DNA from: Entoloma clypeatum
Taxonomy: Eukaryota > Basidiomycota > Agaricomycetes > Agaricales > Entolomataceae
NCBI GenBank assembly: GCA_963565915.1
Contig: OY751495.1
Coordinates: 4,030,001 to 4,094,000, forward strand
DNA: 64,000 nt
Direction of reading: 5' to 3'
Shown here: positions 33,068 through 43,600 of the stretch, piece by piece
Position numbering within the stretch: the stretch's first letter is position 1
Layout: the number at the start of each line of letters is the position of its first letter
The notes under the pieces: generated by a model
Told to the model about the DNA's origin: nothing
The model's input: the letters and a program-made list of their open reading frames with translations, nothing else
Database searches by the model: none
Program-made: the position numbers and the translations under genes

Positions 33068-33147
33068 TGTAAATTCCATGAGGCTGCGTTGTGGCAGCGT
33101 CATGCTGCGTGATAATAATGAGATGTCCTCATGTGCGATATGATGTA

Positions 33148-33179
33148 GATAAGATAAGATCGAGATAAGATAAGATAAA
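33148..33179. promoter_or_regulatory. GATA-factor site cluster in G1 U3
   Basis: Four GATAAG and one GATAAA in 32 bp, the recognition motif of fungal GATA regulators (nitrogen and light control families). About 80 bp upstream of the TATA box in the direction of transcription. Confidence 0.55.
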
Positions 33180-33385
33180 GTGAAAAGTGGAAATACGATC
33201 ATAACACTGATTTTTGCTGAACTTGAACCAGAACCAATACAATTTTCCTGAACCAGAACCAGAACCAGAACGGAACCGACAGAACCGGTTCTATCCAGTT
33301 CGGTTCAAAAAAAGACCGGTTCAAACTGCTGAACCATATAAAGAATTTTGACGCAAAAAATACGGTAAGAAGTAATTAAAGTAAA

Positions 33386-36300
33386 TTAGATGTTGCTCTT
33401 TGCTAAATCAATCACCAAATGATCTGGTTCCTCATTTGCAGAAATAATACCATGTTTGTAACCACCCTTAAGGATTTGAAGGGATTCAAAGGCCTCTGGT
33501 GTCAGGTTGTTGCGAAGGAGAGTATCTGTCAAACCTCCACTTGAGAAAGCCCGCTCAGATGGAACAGATGAGCCTTGAATGGCAAGATAATCTCTTGCCA
33601 TCTGCGCGAGAATTGGATACTGCTGAGCATGATGCTAACCGAGAGCCAGTTCAGATTCATTATGAAAGAGTATAGTATAAAGACTCACCCCCCACCAGCG
33701 GACAGGATCACGAACATCACACTCACGCCGTGCAGCTAAATAGTCGTGGAGCTCCTGGCGAGGGTTCACAACTATCCCAAGGTGTGTGACAGACTGAACA
33801 GCGGCCTGTATCCAACTTGCACCATATCCACCAGGTGCTGTGGTACTGTTTGTGGTCAACGCTGTGGGCACCGATGATGTGGGCACTGGAAACCGCCTTG
33901 CATAGCTGTCAAACTGAGTGTGGTCATGATGTTAGCGCTGAACGATGTTATGTAAATTATATATGTACGGCTTTCTCAAATGAGTCCAGACCCTTCCGAA
34001 AGTGTGCTTCGCCCCAGCGGCTCTGACAGTAATGGGTTTTGATGGATGGATCGAGAGCTAAGAAGTATTCAGAAAAACGGGGTAAGATAGACAGAAATTG
34101 ACGTACCCAAGCAAATAAAGTACATATCAGAGTCTTCTGTCGCTTCGTACCACTTCTCTAGCTTCATGAGACCCTTCTCGATGGCAGGCTTGAGTGATGC
34201 GAACTTTGGGAGGCTGGCGAAAAGCTTCCACCGTGCTTGTAGGCACTCCAAAATTGAAAAGGTCCGGCTCACCGTTGGTACTGTTTCTGATGAGAATGAT
34301 GTCTGTGCGTCGCGAGGTTCCTGTGGGAGATTGATCAACTAACTGATCAGCAATTTTGTGATGACCATAGCCTGAGGACTTCTTGAATAAGCTCCAGCAG
34401 TTCCCACTCCACGGGTGAGATCGTGAAGTTTTGATATTTCTTGTTCTTGAGCTTGGGGACCTTGCTAGATGAGTCGGCAATGAGACAGAACTTGTCGATT
34501 GCCTGGAGAGTAGTGAGGATTGAATCAGAGTGGAGAACAGTACTTACTGCTTTATTTAGAAGGGCTCAATCGATGAGATTGGCCATGGATCCCCAACGGG
34601 TGCAGATCCATTTGATGAGCTCGAGAGGCTTGATACCCTCCTTTTTACTGATTGATTACCTTGCTGCGAATGTCGACCTGGTCAGCAACCCGCAATATAG
34701 TGGCAGCAATATTCGCTCCGCCATGATTACCCTCAATGGCTTTAAAGCCCAGCAATTCCGACTTGAGCACCCAGTCATCAGGCTTATCAGGAGGCAAATC
34801 AATATAATGTATGGTTACTGCGAGATACGGGTCATATGCCTTGGATGTCCAGGCATCGAACGTGACCAAAATCTCGCCAGGAATATCCTACAGATTAATT
34901 GAATCAGTATATTATAGCACATTTAGCATTGGTTACATACCTTGAACCGTTCACGGAGACGGTGCATAACAATCCATGCTTTATACATGATCTCCTCACG
35001 CAGCTTCGTACGGTGGGGAACATCGGAATCCTTCATCCCAGGGCATTGATACTTCAAGAGTCTGCGAGACGACTCCTTCTCAATCACCAAAAAAGACTTA
35101 ATATAAATCTGATTGTGAGCTCGTGTTCAAAGGAGTAAACGAACATGTACCTGATCATCCTCGACAACAAACTGTACTATATGCTCGAGAAGTCCCTCCC
35201 GCGTCCACTTGGGAACCGGCTTAATGAAGCCTTCAAGTGATGCTTGACTTTTGTCATTGACATCAAGTGCTCGGCAGGCACACGGGTTTGGCTCAATACC
35301 AAGACTCACAATTCTTGAGATAAATTTCGCCATGAGTCTTCCACTTACTACGAATCAACAAGTGAGTTGGAGGAGACAAATACTCCAATACCAAATGCAC
35401 TTACCAGGCAATATGTGTCATCAGCAAACCCTGGGTGGGTCTATGGATGCTATGGAGCACTCCATAGCAAAGGTCCCCTGTTTTATAGCACCCATAGTAA
35501 CCCATAGCAACCTGTAGTGGCTGGTAGCACCCAGGGTTTGCTGATGGTCCGCAAGCTCAAGGTGCCACCAGTCAGGAAGCAATCATCGTCTGCAATGCCA
35601 TGAAACCTGGGGGCTGGTTAGAACTTGGGTGAGTCATGTCATGAAACAGTGTCACTTACCTGCAAATCTTGCAGATGACACCAGCACGTTCTGTCCCATC
35701 AACGTTGAATGTAGCAGGCTCATAGCAGGTCCAAATGTCCCGCGTACGTTCATCTTGGCCACGGTGGCTATGTTGGCATTTTGGCTAAGGGAGAAACAAA
35801 GTTATCATGTCAGGTTCCCCACGAAGTAGATGACAAAACTTTACCTGACGGTCGGCAGCAGCCTTAGCCCTAACGCGCTCATACTCCTCCATATTATGCT
35901 CTCCCTCAGTGTCACCACCATCTTCATCAGTATTGTTGTCTTCAGCCACAACCTGCTTTGATTTCTTTGCCATCTTCCGCTTCTTGGTTTTCTGAACTTT
36001 TTCGGCTACCGGGGCAGGGCGTTTACGCGAGGTGCTCGAAGGACCTGCATCTCTGCCGACTTTGGGTGTGTTAGTCAGCTTTTACAAACATGTGAAAAGG
36101 ATGGGCCTACCAGTAAAGGTCTTGTTGAAGAATTGACGAACAGAGGATTGATCGGAGGAGTTGCGGACTTTGAGCGATGGTTTGACAATCCGCTTGCCTG
36201 CCACACGTGTCGCGGGTGCTTTGCCCTTGAACCCTTTTAATACCTCCATGGGAGTAGGAAGCTGATTGTCACTGTCATCGCTCATGTCGCCAGATATGGA

Positions 36301-36429
36301 GTCGTGATTTGATGCCTTCCCAATTGTGTGCTTGTCACTAGGTGAGTGGAAGAATTCGATGTCGCGGGCCTCCTTGAGGGCGCCATCCGGATTAAGCACA
36401 CAGTTTTCAGTGTCGGACATCTTCGGCAC
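33386..36429 (-). pseudogene. hAT transposase, multi-exon, decayed
   Basis: Cut-and-paste transposase of the Ac/hAT superfamily. Exon 1 starts at the ATG at 36429 (MPKMSDTENCVLNPDG). Further exons give a nuclear-signal-like VQKTKKRKMAKKSKQ, a BED-type zinc finger region (IWTCYEPATFNVDG, GVICKICR), SFLVIEKESSRRLLKYQCPG, EILVTFDAWTSKAYDPYL (first catalytic Asp), a WICTRWGSMANLID block, LEKWYEATEDSDMYFICL and LDPSIKTHYCQSRWGEAHF. The C-terminal dimerisation region is DPVRWWG, YLAIQGSSVPSERAFSSGG. Defects: a 128-bp insertion inside an exon (35419-35546), an apparent frameshift near 35310, a TGA at 34566-34568, and loss of the segment that normally carries the second catalytic Asp, between IRSK and WICTRW. 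Confidence 0.85.
35419..35546. mobile_element. 128-bp inverted-repeat (MITE-like) element in a hAT exon
   Basis: CATCAGCAAACCCTGGGTG at 35419-35437 is the perfect inverse of 35528-35546. The interior is rich in CATAGCA/TGCTATG. On the coding strand it splits a codon run that would read LSLRTHIA, with AC (or GAC) duplicated at the join. A lone similar end lies at about 26772. Confidence 0.75.
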
Positions 36430-36727
36430 AGTTCAATAGGGCTTGAAGAAACTTTTTGAAGTCGCAAGTGGCTGAACGGTGATCTCCGACATGACTGCAT
36501 AGCAGCAAAAGCCATGGGGATTGCATGGGGATATTGATCGTGAAAGAATTTTTGATGCCACGGAGTTCGCGGTTCGAACGGGTTCAGAACGGGTTCAGAG
36601 GATTTCTGAGAGAGAAGAACGTGAACGGAACCGTTTGTCAGTCGACAAGGACCGAACTAGAACTGAACGAGAACTGACGGTTCAGTTCGACGGTTCAGAA
36701 CTGAACTTCGGCAACACTAGAAAAAAC

Positions 36728-36925
36728 CATAGTCTTTGGTCTCTTGGCGACATGTTGGCATCATCTCGACACTGCCCTAGTGATCGATCTGACCTAGATT
36801 ATTGAACTTGTGATTATTGAACTATTTCGGGCTAGTAGGCACTAGTACTAGCCCAAAATAGCCTCACTAGCCAAATCTGTAGGAATCACGATGAGGGCTG
36901 AAGTTCCAACATCAGCAGACTAGAT
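36728..36925. other. flank of hAT-2, no gene seen
   Basis: AT-rich unique-looking sequence with no recognisable feature. Confidence 0.4.
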
Positions 36926-37112
36926 GTGTGCTAGGTAGCACTTCATAGCACCACATAGTAGTATAGCACTGTAGCATACATTATTTTGTTTGTAGCACTA
37001 CAGAGGTACATACTCATACTACAAAGTACTACAGAGTTACATACTCATGCTACATAGCACCCCATAGCACTTTGCTACAAAGCACTCCATAGCACTCCAT
37101 AGCAAGCCATAT
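36926..37112. repeat. CATAGCA-rich irregular repeat
   Basis: Repeated TAGCAC, CATAGCAC and CCATAGCA, for example 37060-37105. The same motif fills the interior of the element at 35419-35546 and, inverted, 55640-55800. It may be a decayed relative of those. Confidence 0.55.
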
Positions 37113-37738
37113 GTTATTGTCCAGCCTGACGTGACCCCCTCCCCCCAGCATGTCTCTCAGCTCTCGTCTGAGTGTGCGTCCCTCTCGTCACCCAGCTCTT
37201 GTGTCCCCCAAGTCCTCACATGAGAGGTTGGTGCATCTTGCCTGTGTTTGTGCGCATGTCCCTCAGATCTGGCCTGTACTTGGTGCGTCAGTGGACTCAC
37301 GCAGGTGATGTGCCAGGGTACTTACCCAGCAAGTACGCGCCATGTGTGTCTAACGGCGGGTTCCCGCCTTGGCTCGCCTCCCATGCACACTTCTCGTGTG
37401 CCTCCCGCCGTTCCTCATGAGTGTCCCACCGTTCTCATGTGTTCTGTATGTTCCTGTTGTTCTCACATGTTGTCCTCACATGCCCTGCATCGTTCCCCCG
37501 CCATCCTCATGTCTCGTATGCAGTCGTTCTCCATTCTCGCATGTCATCCTTGGGTGCCCCCCCCGTTCTTGCGTGTCCCGTGCCGTTCCCCGCCGTCCTC
37601 GCATCTCGTATGTGGTACTTCATGCATGTCCTGCCATTCTCAGGTGTCTTGTCAGTGGCCCAATTCTGATGTGAAGGCATGGTGCTTACCTATATAGGGA
37701 AGTCCGTGGACCTAGTTTGAACAGAGAGAGTGGAGGAG

Positions 37739-37743
37739 GTGAT
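37739..37743. repeat. 5-bp target-site duplication (Gypsy G2-1)
   Basis: GTGAT at 37739-37743 and 48865-48869. Confidence 0.9.
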
Positions 37744-38126
37744 TGTTATGCTTAACAAACCGTTCCAAGGTTCGGGCAGAGTATGCAGGAAAGTGGAAAG
37801 GCGAAGAGCAAAGTGATTGCTAAATCTAAGGAATCTACTATAGTACAAGGGGTTTATATAGGTACTGACTATAGGCGGTAGCGGATGAGTCAGTACTGCG
37901 GAAGGCAGTGCGCATGAGTAAGGCGACTGCGGAAGGCTATGTACAGTGAGTAAGCTGACTGCGGAAAGTGAGTCAGCGCGGGAGCGAAGTATACTAAAGG
38001 GGATGACGAAGTAATGTAATGAGTCAGACTGGGAATCGAAGGTTGCGAAAGTAGACATTAGACATAGTAAGTTCATAAGAGGACGCCGAGTCGGGCCGAT
38101 AAGTAAAAGATATGACGTGGTCCTCA
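37744..38126 (-). repeat. 3' LTR of G2-1, first part (interrupted)
   Basis: Continues at 43915-43933 beyond Copia B; together they match 48463-48864 with few differences. Confidence 0.92.
38122..38126. repeat. 5-bp target-site duplication (Copia B)
   Basis: CCTCA at 38122-38126 and 43910-43914, inside the G2-1 LTR. Confidence 0.92.
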
Positions 38127-38435
38127 TGTTGAAACTTTTCCCATCACGTAGATTAGATTAGATTAGATTACATCACGTGACCTTTACATATCTTCATTAC
38201 ATACTTGTTTGGTTGGTACAAACAGTAGTACGGTATATAAGACCAGGAAACTGTCAATATCAACAAGTTGTCTCTTGACTCTTAACCAGCTCCATCGCTC
38301 TCACCAGCCTCAACCGCTCTCACCAGCCTTACCCCTCCAAACCATGTAAGTGACCATAGCGGTATCGTAGAGTACTTCCACTATAGCTATGTTGCTCAGT
38401 ACGCCTGTGGCTAGCGCCCAGGTGGAACTTCAACA
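38127..38435 (+). repeat. 5' LTR of Copia B
   Basis: Contains a fourfold GATTA pentamer array bracketed by two ATCACGT sites, TCACGTGA at 38173-38180, and TATATAAG at 38234-38241. Confidence 0.95.
38173..38180. promoter_or_regulatory. TCACGTGA palindrome in Copia U3
   Basis: An E-box-type palindrome bound by fungal bHLH regulators (Cbf1/Pho4 class). It is present in the LTRs of all three Copia copies, about 55 bp upstream of TATATAAG. Confidence 0.5.
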
Positions 38436-38449
38436 GGTTATGGGCCCCG
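38436..38449 (+). other. primer-binding site, Copia B
   Basis: GGTTATGGGCCCCG immediately after the 5' LTR. It complements the initiator tRNA-Met anticodon arm (GGGCCCAUAACC), the half-tRNA priming known from Drosophila copia and yeast Ty5. Confidence 0.75.
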
Positions 38450-38796
38450 GATAGCAGAGGGACCTGGGAAACGCTGGCAACAGCGAGTACCTGCCCACTC
38501 TACCCTGGTTGGCAAAGAACCGATCGAAAGATCTAGGTTCTGAGTCATACTTCTTCACATATGAACCTGGGAACGTCATTACGACAAGTACCTGTCATGA
38601 GACGTCCCTAAGGGGATTGACCTAGTACACTCCATGTGGAAACGTTGATCGCACCTTACACGTTTCTGACATATAAAGGGTTTTCCCATGACCGCTATTC
38701 CTGAAGGGAATATGTCATAAGGAATCATTCAATTGTTTTCTCGAATCATATTCATAACACATCACTGATTGAGAACCCTTTTTAGATTCATTCAAA

Positions 38797-41700
38797 ATGT
38801 CTACCTCTCGTTCTGCCCTCGACACAATCACTGCCTTTGACGGCATCGACTACCGGAGCTGGGCCGAGAAGATGAAGTCTTACCTCCTCCATCAAGGAGT
38901 CTGGCGCCTTGTTTCTGGCGACATCCCCCGCCCTGTCATCGCCGACTTCACCACCACAGTCTCCACCCCTGGGGCCACTGCTACTGCTCCCCCTGTGCTG
39001 GCCACCACGGTCGACCAGCCCGGCTTCCGCAAGGAAGAAAAAACCTGGATCAGGGACGATGACATAGCTCTTGGGGCGATACGCCTGAAGGTCTCTGAGG
39101 CAATCAGACGCCACATCAAGGACGCCACTTCCTCGAAAGACGCCTGGAAGTCATTAAAGGATGCCTACTCCAAGGTATCCCCGGCCGTCATCTTCGGCGA
39201 CTTCAAGGCCGCCGCCACCTACAAGCTCTCTGGACGCGACCCCGTCCCTGAAATCGAACGCCTGGGGTCTCTTTTCGCTCGGCTCGCCGACTCGAACTTT
39301 GACGTCCCCGATCTGATGCAGGCAATGATCCTGGCAAATGCAATTCCCGACGCCTGGTCGTCACTCTCCACCGCCCTCTTCCAGGTCTATGACGCCGACG
39401 ATTTCACCTACAAGGCCGTCGCCGAAAGCATCATATCAGAGTACCGGCGCAAGTATTCAATTGGGTCCACTCGTACGTCCAACGAGCAGGCCCGGAAAAT
39501 TTCCGGGACAAAGCGAAAGGGGCAGGACCCCAAATGGGAAAAGCAGCAAAAGCCGAGTACCTCGCAGAACGATGCTGACGAGCAGCCTAACTTGACTGAC
39601 CATAGTACCGCTTCTGAAAAGAAGAAGGGAAAAGGACGATGGCGCAATCAGAAGAAAAACGCCAACACTGCGGACAACGCGTCCGACCATGTGGAAGAAA
39701 CGGTTGAGTTCGTTGCTCCCGCCATCCACTTTCCTCCTCTTCCGACACCGTCCTTCACAACCGTCACTGGGCGCGGAAAAACAATGAGTACCGCCCAGCC
39801 AGACTCTCAAAAGATGCAGTCGCTCCTTCAGCGAATGAACCCCCCTCCGTCACAGTACACCGGACCTCCTTCTGGAAGACCGTCCGTGTGGAAAAAGAAC
39901 GACCATGTCCGCAAACTCGCGCGCAGCATTGGTGCTCGCCCCTCAGGATCGAATCTTCGTATCCTAGACACCATCATTCCCGACATCGACGAAAGGCCGG
40001 CTAAACAGCGTCGCGTAGCCCCGTCGATAGAAGAATCACTAAAAATGATGGACATAGACCATCAAAGCGAGCGGATGGGGCCGGAACAATTCGAAGATGG
40101 GCTGATCGAACTTGACGGTTCGTCACATTCTTCTCTCAAACTTGACCAAATGGGAAATGCTAATGATCACGCACAGACGTTTGAATATATATTAGCCAGT
40201 ACCGATGCAGATAGTATAGATCTCTTTAGCGATGATCTGTACAAAAAATATACCAAACATTTTGCGTCCTGCACACACTGCAAAGAGAAAGAACGCGCTC
40301 AGTGGATTTTAGATTCCGGCGCATCATTACACTTTACCCATGAGTTCAAAGACTTCGCATATTACAGGCCTCTCAAGGCTAAGCGATTTGTCCAAACAGC
40401 TGCAAAGGGAAAGAAACTGGAAATTCTCGGAGTTGGGGCCGTTCCAGTACAGCATACCCTGAATGGGGAAACTAAAACCCATCTCCTACGACCGGTATTT
40501 TATATTCCGGATATGGACACACGTCTATTGTCCCTAGGCGTCTTCCTTAACCATGGTTACAAAGTTGATGGAATGCGCGGAGAAATTAATATCTCTAAAG
40601 GGCTGAACAAAATACAGTTTTCGCCTCATTTCATCGGACAAACCATTTACTGGTTAGACACTGAAATACGCTATGACCAAATCCACGCGATCTCTAGCGA
40701 AATCACTGTTGAAACCTGGCATAAACGTCTTGGCCACCCAAATGACCAGGCGCTTAATAAAATTCCCACTAGTACCAAAGGAGTACCCAGGACGTTAGTA
40801 CGTGAGAAATCACAGGAAAGCTGCACGGGGTGCCTCAAAGGGAAAATGCCGAATCAATCTTATCCTAACTCGATGACAAGGGCTGTCAAACCCTTTGATT
40901 TGATCCACTCGGATTTGAAGCAGATATCCACGGCATCGTACCATAAGTACAAGTATTTCCTTACCTTTTTGGACGATTTTTCATCCCATGTCTGGGTCGT
41001 CTTGCTTAGGAAGAAGTCAGGCGCCATCACGGCGCTGAAACAATTCCTTGCGATGATCCAGAATCAATTTGCCGCTACCCCTAAAAAGTGGCGGGTTGAT
41101 GGAGGTGGAGAATTTGACGAATACAAGGATGTACTTGCCGATCATGGAATTCTGATCGATGTCACGCTCCCATATCAGCACCAGCAGAATGGTAGAGCAG
41201 AAAGGATCAATCGAACACTATGGGAAAAATCTCAGGCATTGCGCTTCGATGCATGCTTACCGCCCATGTGGTGGGAATTCTGTTTGGAACACGCAGCATT
41301 TCTCTACAACAGAACCCCCATGCAGCGTCTTGAATGGAATACCCCTTACTTCAGGGTGACCAATGAGATCCCCGACATGTCTAGTGTCAGGGTATTTGGA
41401 TGTCAGGCATATGTATATATCCCAAAGGAGAAACGTAGGAACTCCCTGGAATCAAGATCCCGATTGATGATTTATCTCGGATCGAAACCAGGGGTCAAAG
41501 GATACCGCTTCATGGATCCCGAGACCAACACGATTTTCATGGGCGGGAAAGCTATCTTTGATGAAAGCAAGTACCCTAGATGCCACATTGACCCGTTGCC
41601 AGAAAATCACCCAGAAATGGAAAACCCAGAGCCGGCTGATGAGTTTGAGGATCTCATTCCCGGTAGCAACAATGACGATAGTCACAACGAAACACCTCAT

Positions 41701-43524
41701 ATCCCAGTTCCCATTGAACAGGATCAACCTGAATCAGACAACGAACTGCCTGCCAGTGAGCCTGATGATGAACCGCGAGTACCCACTCCGGAACCCGAGC
41801 AAGTACCAGATCGACCGATCAGGGAACGACGAGTTCGGAAGATGCCAGGAAGCATCTATGGGGAAGACACACCAGCGTCTGATCTTGAAAAATTAGATCG
41901 AAGATGGAGATTGGGCGGTCAAACGGCATGGATGAATGACCTCCTGATGGAGGCAATATCAGTCCACGTTGGCATCGTTGAAATGTCCCATAAAGACATA
42001 TACCCTCTTCCAAATAAAGAAGACTGGTATGCGGCTGAACGTAAAGAGCTAGACATGCTCAAACGCCGCGGGGTGATCACGGAGCTAGTACCCCTGCCTG
42101 CAGGAAGGAAAGCTCTAAAGAACAAATGGGTTTACAACGAAAAGTCCGACGGGCGCCTGAAAGCACGCCTCGTCGCAAAAGGATTTTCACAAGTAGAAGG
42201 GATCGACTTTGATCAGATCTTCTCACCAGTCGTAAGATATGAAACCGTCCGACTAATACTGGCATTGACAGCCCTTGAAGGGTGGTTCATGACTCTATTG
42301 GACGTCTCATCAGCCTTCCTCTATGGAACGCTCCGTGAAGTCATCTATATGCGACAGCCTGAGGGCTACATAGTGAAAGGGAAAGAACACCTCGTGTACC
42401 AACTATTCAAAGCTCTATATGGACTTAAGCAGGCCGCATTAGCCTGGTGGAGGGAACTTGATTCCTCCATGAAAAAGCTCGGCTTTGTCCGGCTTCACTC
42501 CGATGCGGGAGTATTCATTCACAAAAGTACCAACGGGGAAATTGTAATTGCCGTCATCTATGTCGACGACTCTGCTTTTCTCGGCACAAACCGGGAATAT
42601 ACGCTAGAAAAGAAGAAGGCCTTCATGACAACATGGGAATGTAGGGACCTAGGTCACCTAGTGCCCGATGGGGAACCAAAGGAATTTCTCTCAATCCAAA
42701 TAAGGCAACGTGGGAAGAGGATCTTCATTGATCAAGTACCTTACCTTGAGAAAATTCTGGCACGCATGGGGATGAGCGAATCTAATGCCACCCATACCCC
42801 ACTCCCTACGGGCTACAAACCCATGGCGTCCGAAGATGAACCCAATGCGGAACTCCGATCTAAGTACCAATCCGTCATCGGATCACTCCTATATCTGATG
42901 ATCGGAACAAGGCCTGACATCTGCTTTGCTGTAATCAAAATGTCCCAATTTTCCGCAAATCCCACCAAACGCCATTTAGAGGTGGCTAGGGATATTTGCA
43001 GATATTTGAAGGCAACGAAAAATTACGCGATCATGTACGATGGGGACTCAGGGAAAGGGATCTATGCATTCACAGACTCCGACTGGGCGTCAGATGAAAA
43101 CACGAGGAGGTCTACCACCGGCTTCTTCATATCACTGGCGTCTGGAGCGATAACATGGGTATCATCGGCGCAAAAGACCATCGCCCTCTCTTCTACAGAA
43201 GCAGAGTATATGGCGCTATCAGATTGCAGTCGCGCAGCAACATGGCTGAGAAGCATGCTTGCCGAACTTGGAATGCAGATCGGGTCAGTACCGATCTACG
43301 GAGATAACAACGGCTCCGTCTTTATCGCATCCAACCCTGTAACTGAGAAGCGATCCAAGCACATTGACGTGCGATTCCACTTCGTCAGAGAAAAAGTCTC
43401 CGAAGGAATTATTACGGTCGAATTCATCGAAGGAGTGAATAACCCTGCAGACCTTTTGACTAAGAATCTGGGGAAAATCCTCTTTTTCAAGTTTATCCCG
43501 TACTTCGGACTGATAAAGAACTAG
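38797..43524 (+). CDS. Copia B gag-pol polyprotein, 1575 residues
   Basis: One frame for gag and pol, starting MSTSRSALDTITAFDGIDYR. Gag has no CCHC knuckle; a lone CTHCKEKE precedes the protease. Protease ILDSGASLHFT (Asp about 506). Integrase has HKRLGHPND, CTGCLKGK, LIHSDLK, RVDGGGEF, NGRAERINRT. Reverse transcriptase has NKWVYNEKSDGRLKARLVAK, LLDVSSAFLYGT and YVDD at about 1255-1258. RNase H has FTDSDWASD, STEAEYMALSD and HIDVRFHFVRE, PADLLTKNLG. All catalytic residues are present. Order protease-integrase-RT-RNase H defines Ty1/Copia. With no gag stop, Gag and Pol must be balanced by processing or another mechanism. Confidence 0.96.
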   Translation: MSTSRSALDTITAFDGIDYRSWAEKMKSYLLHQGVWRLVSGDIPRPVIADFTTTVSTPGATATAPPVLATTVDQPGFRKEEKTWIRDDDIALGAIRLKVSEAIRRHIKDATSSKDAWKSLKDAYSKVSPAVIFGDFKAAATYKLSGRDPVPEIERLGSLFARLADSNFDVPDLMQAMILANAIPDAWSSLSTALFQVYDADDFTYKAVAESIISEYRRKYSIGSTRTSNEQARKISGTKRKGQDPKWEKQQKPSTSQNDADEQPNLTDHSTASEKKKGKGRWRNQKKNANTADNASDHVEETVEFVAPAIHFPPLPTPSFTTVTGRGKTMSTAQPDSQKMQSLLQRMNPPPSQYTGPPSGRPSVWKKNDHVRKLARSIGARPSGSNLRILDTIIPDIDERPAKQRRVAPSIEESLKMMDIDHQSERMGPEQFEDGLIELDGSSHSSLKLDQMGNANDHAQTFEYILASTDADSIDLFSDDLYKKYTKHFASCTHCKEKERAQWILDSGASLHFTHEFKDFAYYRPLKAKRFVQTAAKGKKLEILGVGAVPVQHTLNGETKTHLLRPVFYIPDMDTRLLSLGVFLNHGYKVDGMRGEINISKGLNKIQFSPHFIGQTIYWLDTEIRYDQIHAISSEITVETWHKRLGHPNDQALNKIPTSTKGVPRTLVREKSQESCTGCLKGKMPNQSYPNSMTRAVKPFDLIHSDLKQISTASYHKYKYFLTFLDDFSSHVWVVLLRKKSGAITALKQFLAMIQNQFAATPKKWRVDGGGEFDEYKDVLADHGILIDVTLPYQHQQNGRAERINRTLWEKSQALRFDACLPPMWWEFCLEHAAFLYNRTPMQRLEWNTPYFRVTNEIPDMSSVRVFGCQAYVYIPKEKRRNSLESRSRLMIYLGSKPGVKGYRFMDPETNTIFMGGKAIFDESKYPRCHIDPLPENHPEMENPEPADEFEDLIPGSNNDDSHNETPHIPVPIEQDQPESDNELPASEPDDEPRVPTPEPEQVPDRPIRERRVRKMPGSIYGEDTPASDLEKLDRRWRLGGQTAWMNDLLMEAISVHVGIVEMSHKDIYPLPNKEDWYAAERKELDMLKRRGVITELVPLPAGRKALKNKWVYNEKSDGRLKARLVAKGFSQVEGIDFDQIFSPVVRYETVRLILALTALEGWFMTLLDVSSAFLYGTLREVIYMRQPEGYIVKGKEHLVYQLFKALYGLKQAALAWWRELDSSMKKLGFVRLHSDAGVFIHKSTNGEIVIAVIYVDDSAFLGTNREYTLEKKKAFMTTWECRDLGHLVPDGEPKEFLSIQIRQRGKRIFIDQVPYLEKILARMGMSESNATHTPLPTGYKPMASEDEPNAELRSKYQSVIGSLLYLMIGTRPDICFAVIKMSQFSANPTKRHLEVARDICRYLKATKNYAIMYDGDSGKGIYAFTDSDWASDENTRRSTTGFFISLASGAITWVSSAQKTIALSSTEAEYMALSDCSRAATWLRSMLAELGMQIGSVPIYGDNNGSVFIASNPVTEKRSKHIDVRFHFVREKVSEGIITVEFIEGVNNPADLLTKNLGKILFFKFIPYFGLIKN

Positions 43525-43600
43525 GCGAAACAAAAGTACCTATATATATATGTGGGAAAAAGTAAGATGTATTTAGAAGTATGTACTAAATATGGGGGGG

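Larger units (their letters stand above)
27057..33206 (-). mobile_element. Ty3/Gypsy chromovirus G1, 6150 bp, apparently intact
   Basis: 288-bp LTRs (27057-27344 and 32919-33206) look identical by eye. Gag and pol are open on the minus strand, the integrase ends in a chromodomain, and a polypurine tract (as CCCCCTTTCT at 27348-27357) abuts the 3' LTR. The primer site lies 2 bp inside the 5' LTR and matches the element's own RNA start. The structure suggests a recent and possibly active copy of the Tf1/sushi-like branch. Confidence 0.93.
32919..33206 (-). repeat. 5' LTR of Gypsy G1 (promoter LTR)
   Basis: 288 bp. On the minus strand: a GATAAG cluster (33148-33179), TATATAAG (33060-33067), then the inferred RNA start at about 33034. 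Confidence 0.93.
27017..36719 (-). mobile_element. hAT element 2, with transposase relic and nested insertions
   Basis: Termini TAGTGTTGCCGAAGTTC at 27017-27033 and its exact inverse at 36703-36719, with 8-bp duplications outside. GAAC/GTTC-rich arrays lie inside the ends (about 33215-33320 after the inserted Gypsy, and 36570-36710), probably subterminal binding repeats. Without the 6.15-kb Gypsy and the 128-bp inverted-repeat element, hAT-2 is about 3.4 kb, a normal size for an autonomous hAT. Confidence 0.92.

Noticed and set aside
37172..37697. Overlapping open frames with Cys/Pro/Ser-rich repeats in FB2 (also at 2042-2552, 49126-49731, 56113-57400)
   Set aside because: They appear in all frames and on both strands of the palindrome arms, follow the short DNA repeat and have no domain; treated as by-products of stop-poor repeats.
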